This document shows positions 63,819 to 64,000 of a DNA stretch of 64,000 nucleotides, piece after piece. The notes under the pieces were generated by a model. It was given only the letters and a program-made list of their open reading frames with translations, had not been told where the DNA came from and made no database searches. The DNA lies in assembly GCA_963781955.1 (NCBI GenBank), contig CAWAHU010000001.1, positions 310,001-374,000 of the forward strand, read 5' to 3'. Each line of letters opens with the position of its first letter. Position 1 is the stretch's first letter. Source of the DNA: Bog-473 sp963781955. GTDB lineage: Bacteria; Actinomycetota; Acidimicrobiia; Acidimicrobiales; RAAP-2. Made by a program: the position numbers and the translations under genes.

Positions 63819-64000
63819 CCCACTGGCTTGGTCGCCGTCGCGGAGAACGTGACGCCGACCGCCAGGAGCACGACGAGGGCCGCCATGACGGTGGCCAGGT
63901 TGTGGCGGACGCGCAGAAGCGTTCGCGTGCCACCGGCGCCGATCGCCGGAGGTATCGCTGACTGCTCGGCGCGACGCCTTCGTGGTGCCCGATCGCTCAC
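63443..64000 (-). CDS. secreted beta-propeller/Ig-like protein 2, N-terminal part
   Basis: It starts with a GTG at 64000 at the window edge (SDRAPRRRRAEQ). A hydrophobic segment LATVMAALVVLLAVGVTFSA follows as signal peptide or anchor, then the first propeller blades, identical to protein 1 from ATVFQSGQVFASVGNSTVSV on. The true start may lie outside the window. The frame is lost at 63442. Confidence 0.75.

Overview
The window is high-GC DNA with an actinobacterial gene order. The cluster lysA-hom-thrC-rho-rpmE-prfA-prmC-(tsaC-like)-rpiB-glyA-wecA-atpZ/I-atpBEFHAGDC, the class II FBPase GlpX, a MurA with Asp at the Cys position, TreS plus a maltokinase-like gene, and secreted proteins with GYW.V.SDGGIF repeats all point to Actinomycetota, and I infer class Acidimicrobiia. 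The lineage is inferred from gene content and order, not measured.

Region 1 (1 to about 20 kb) is an accessory region. It holds short, mostly single-gene transcription units in both orientations: methyltransferases, OsmC, VOC, a RibD-type reductase, a SpoU methylase, an NTF2-like protein, GNAT, hydrolase-cyclase fusions, an SGNH hydrolase with repeats, a ROK protein, and a DJ-1 fusion. These are interleaved with four IS110-family elements or remnants. About fifteen copies of a short G/C-rich, partly palindromic repeat lie in the gaps. Its consensus is roughly GGTGCCCCCGAACGCCGGGA followed by CGGTGGGGCAG. At least two IS110 copies, possibly four, appear to sit inside a copy of it. Two of the elements have conserved non-coding 5' ends with hairpins and variable loops, as expected for IS110 bridge RNAs.

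Region 2 (20-22.7 kb) holds a TetR regulator, a DszB-like sulfinate desulfinase and a rhodanese, probably a small organosulfur unit. A tRNA-Arg(CCG) marks the change to the conserved chromosome.

Region 3 (22.9-50.6 kb) is conserved housekeeping sequence. It covers Lys/Thr biosynthesis, an FtsX-type permease, Rho, L31, RF1 and its methylase PrmC, a degenerate TsaC-like protein, a thiolase-like protein, RpiB, GlyA, a WecA/TagO-type transferase, the complete F1Fo ATP synthase operon, GlpX, MurA and a MeaB GTPase.

Region 4 (50.6-56.2 kb) has a frameshifted enoyl-CoA hydratase, trehalose synthase, a maltokinase-like protein, GalT and a small membrane protein. Together TreS, the kinase-like protein and GalT suggest trehalose/maltose and galactose metabolism.

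Region 5 (56.3-64 kb) has two paralogous, minus-strand, secreted proteins, each with a signal peptide, a beta-propeller and about eight Ig-like repeats. They share an 888-bp block that looks identical except for one base. Each is interrupted by a frameshift at the same position. Single-base frameshifts are also suspected in meaB and the enoyl-CoA hydratase, so some may be sequencing errors.
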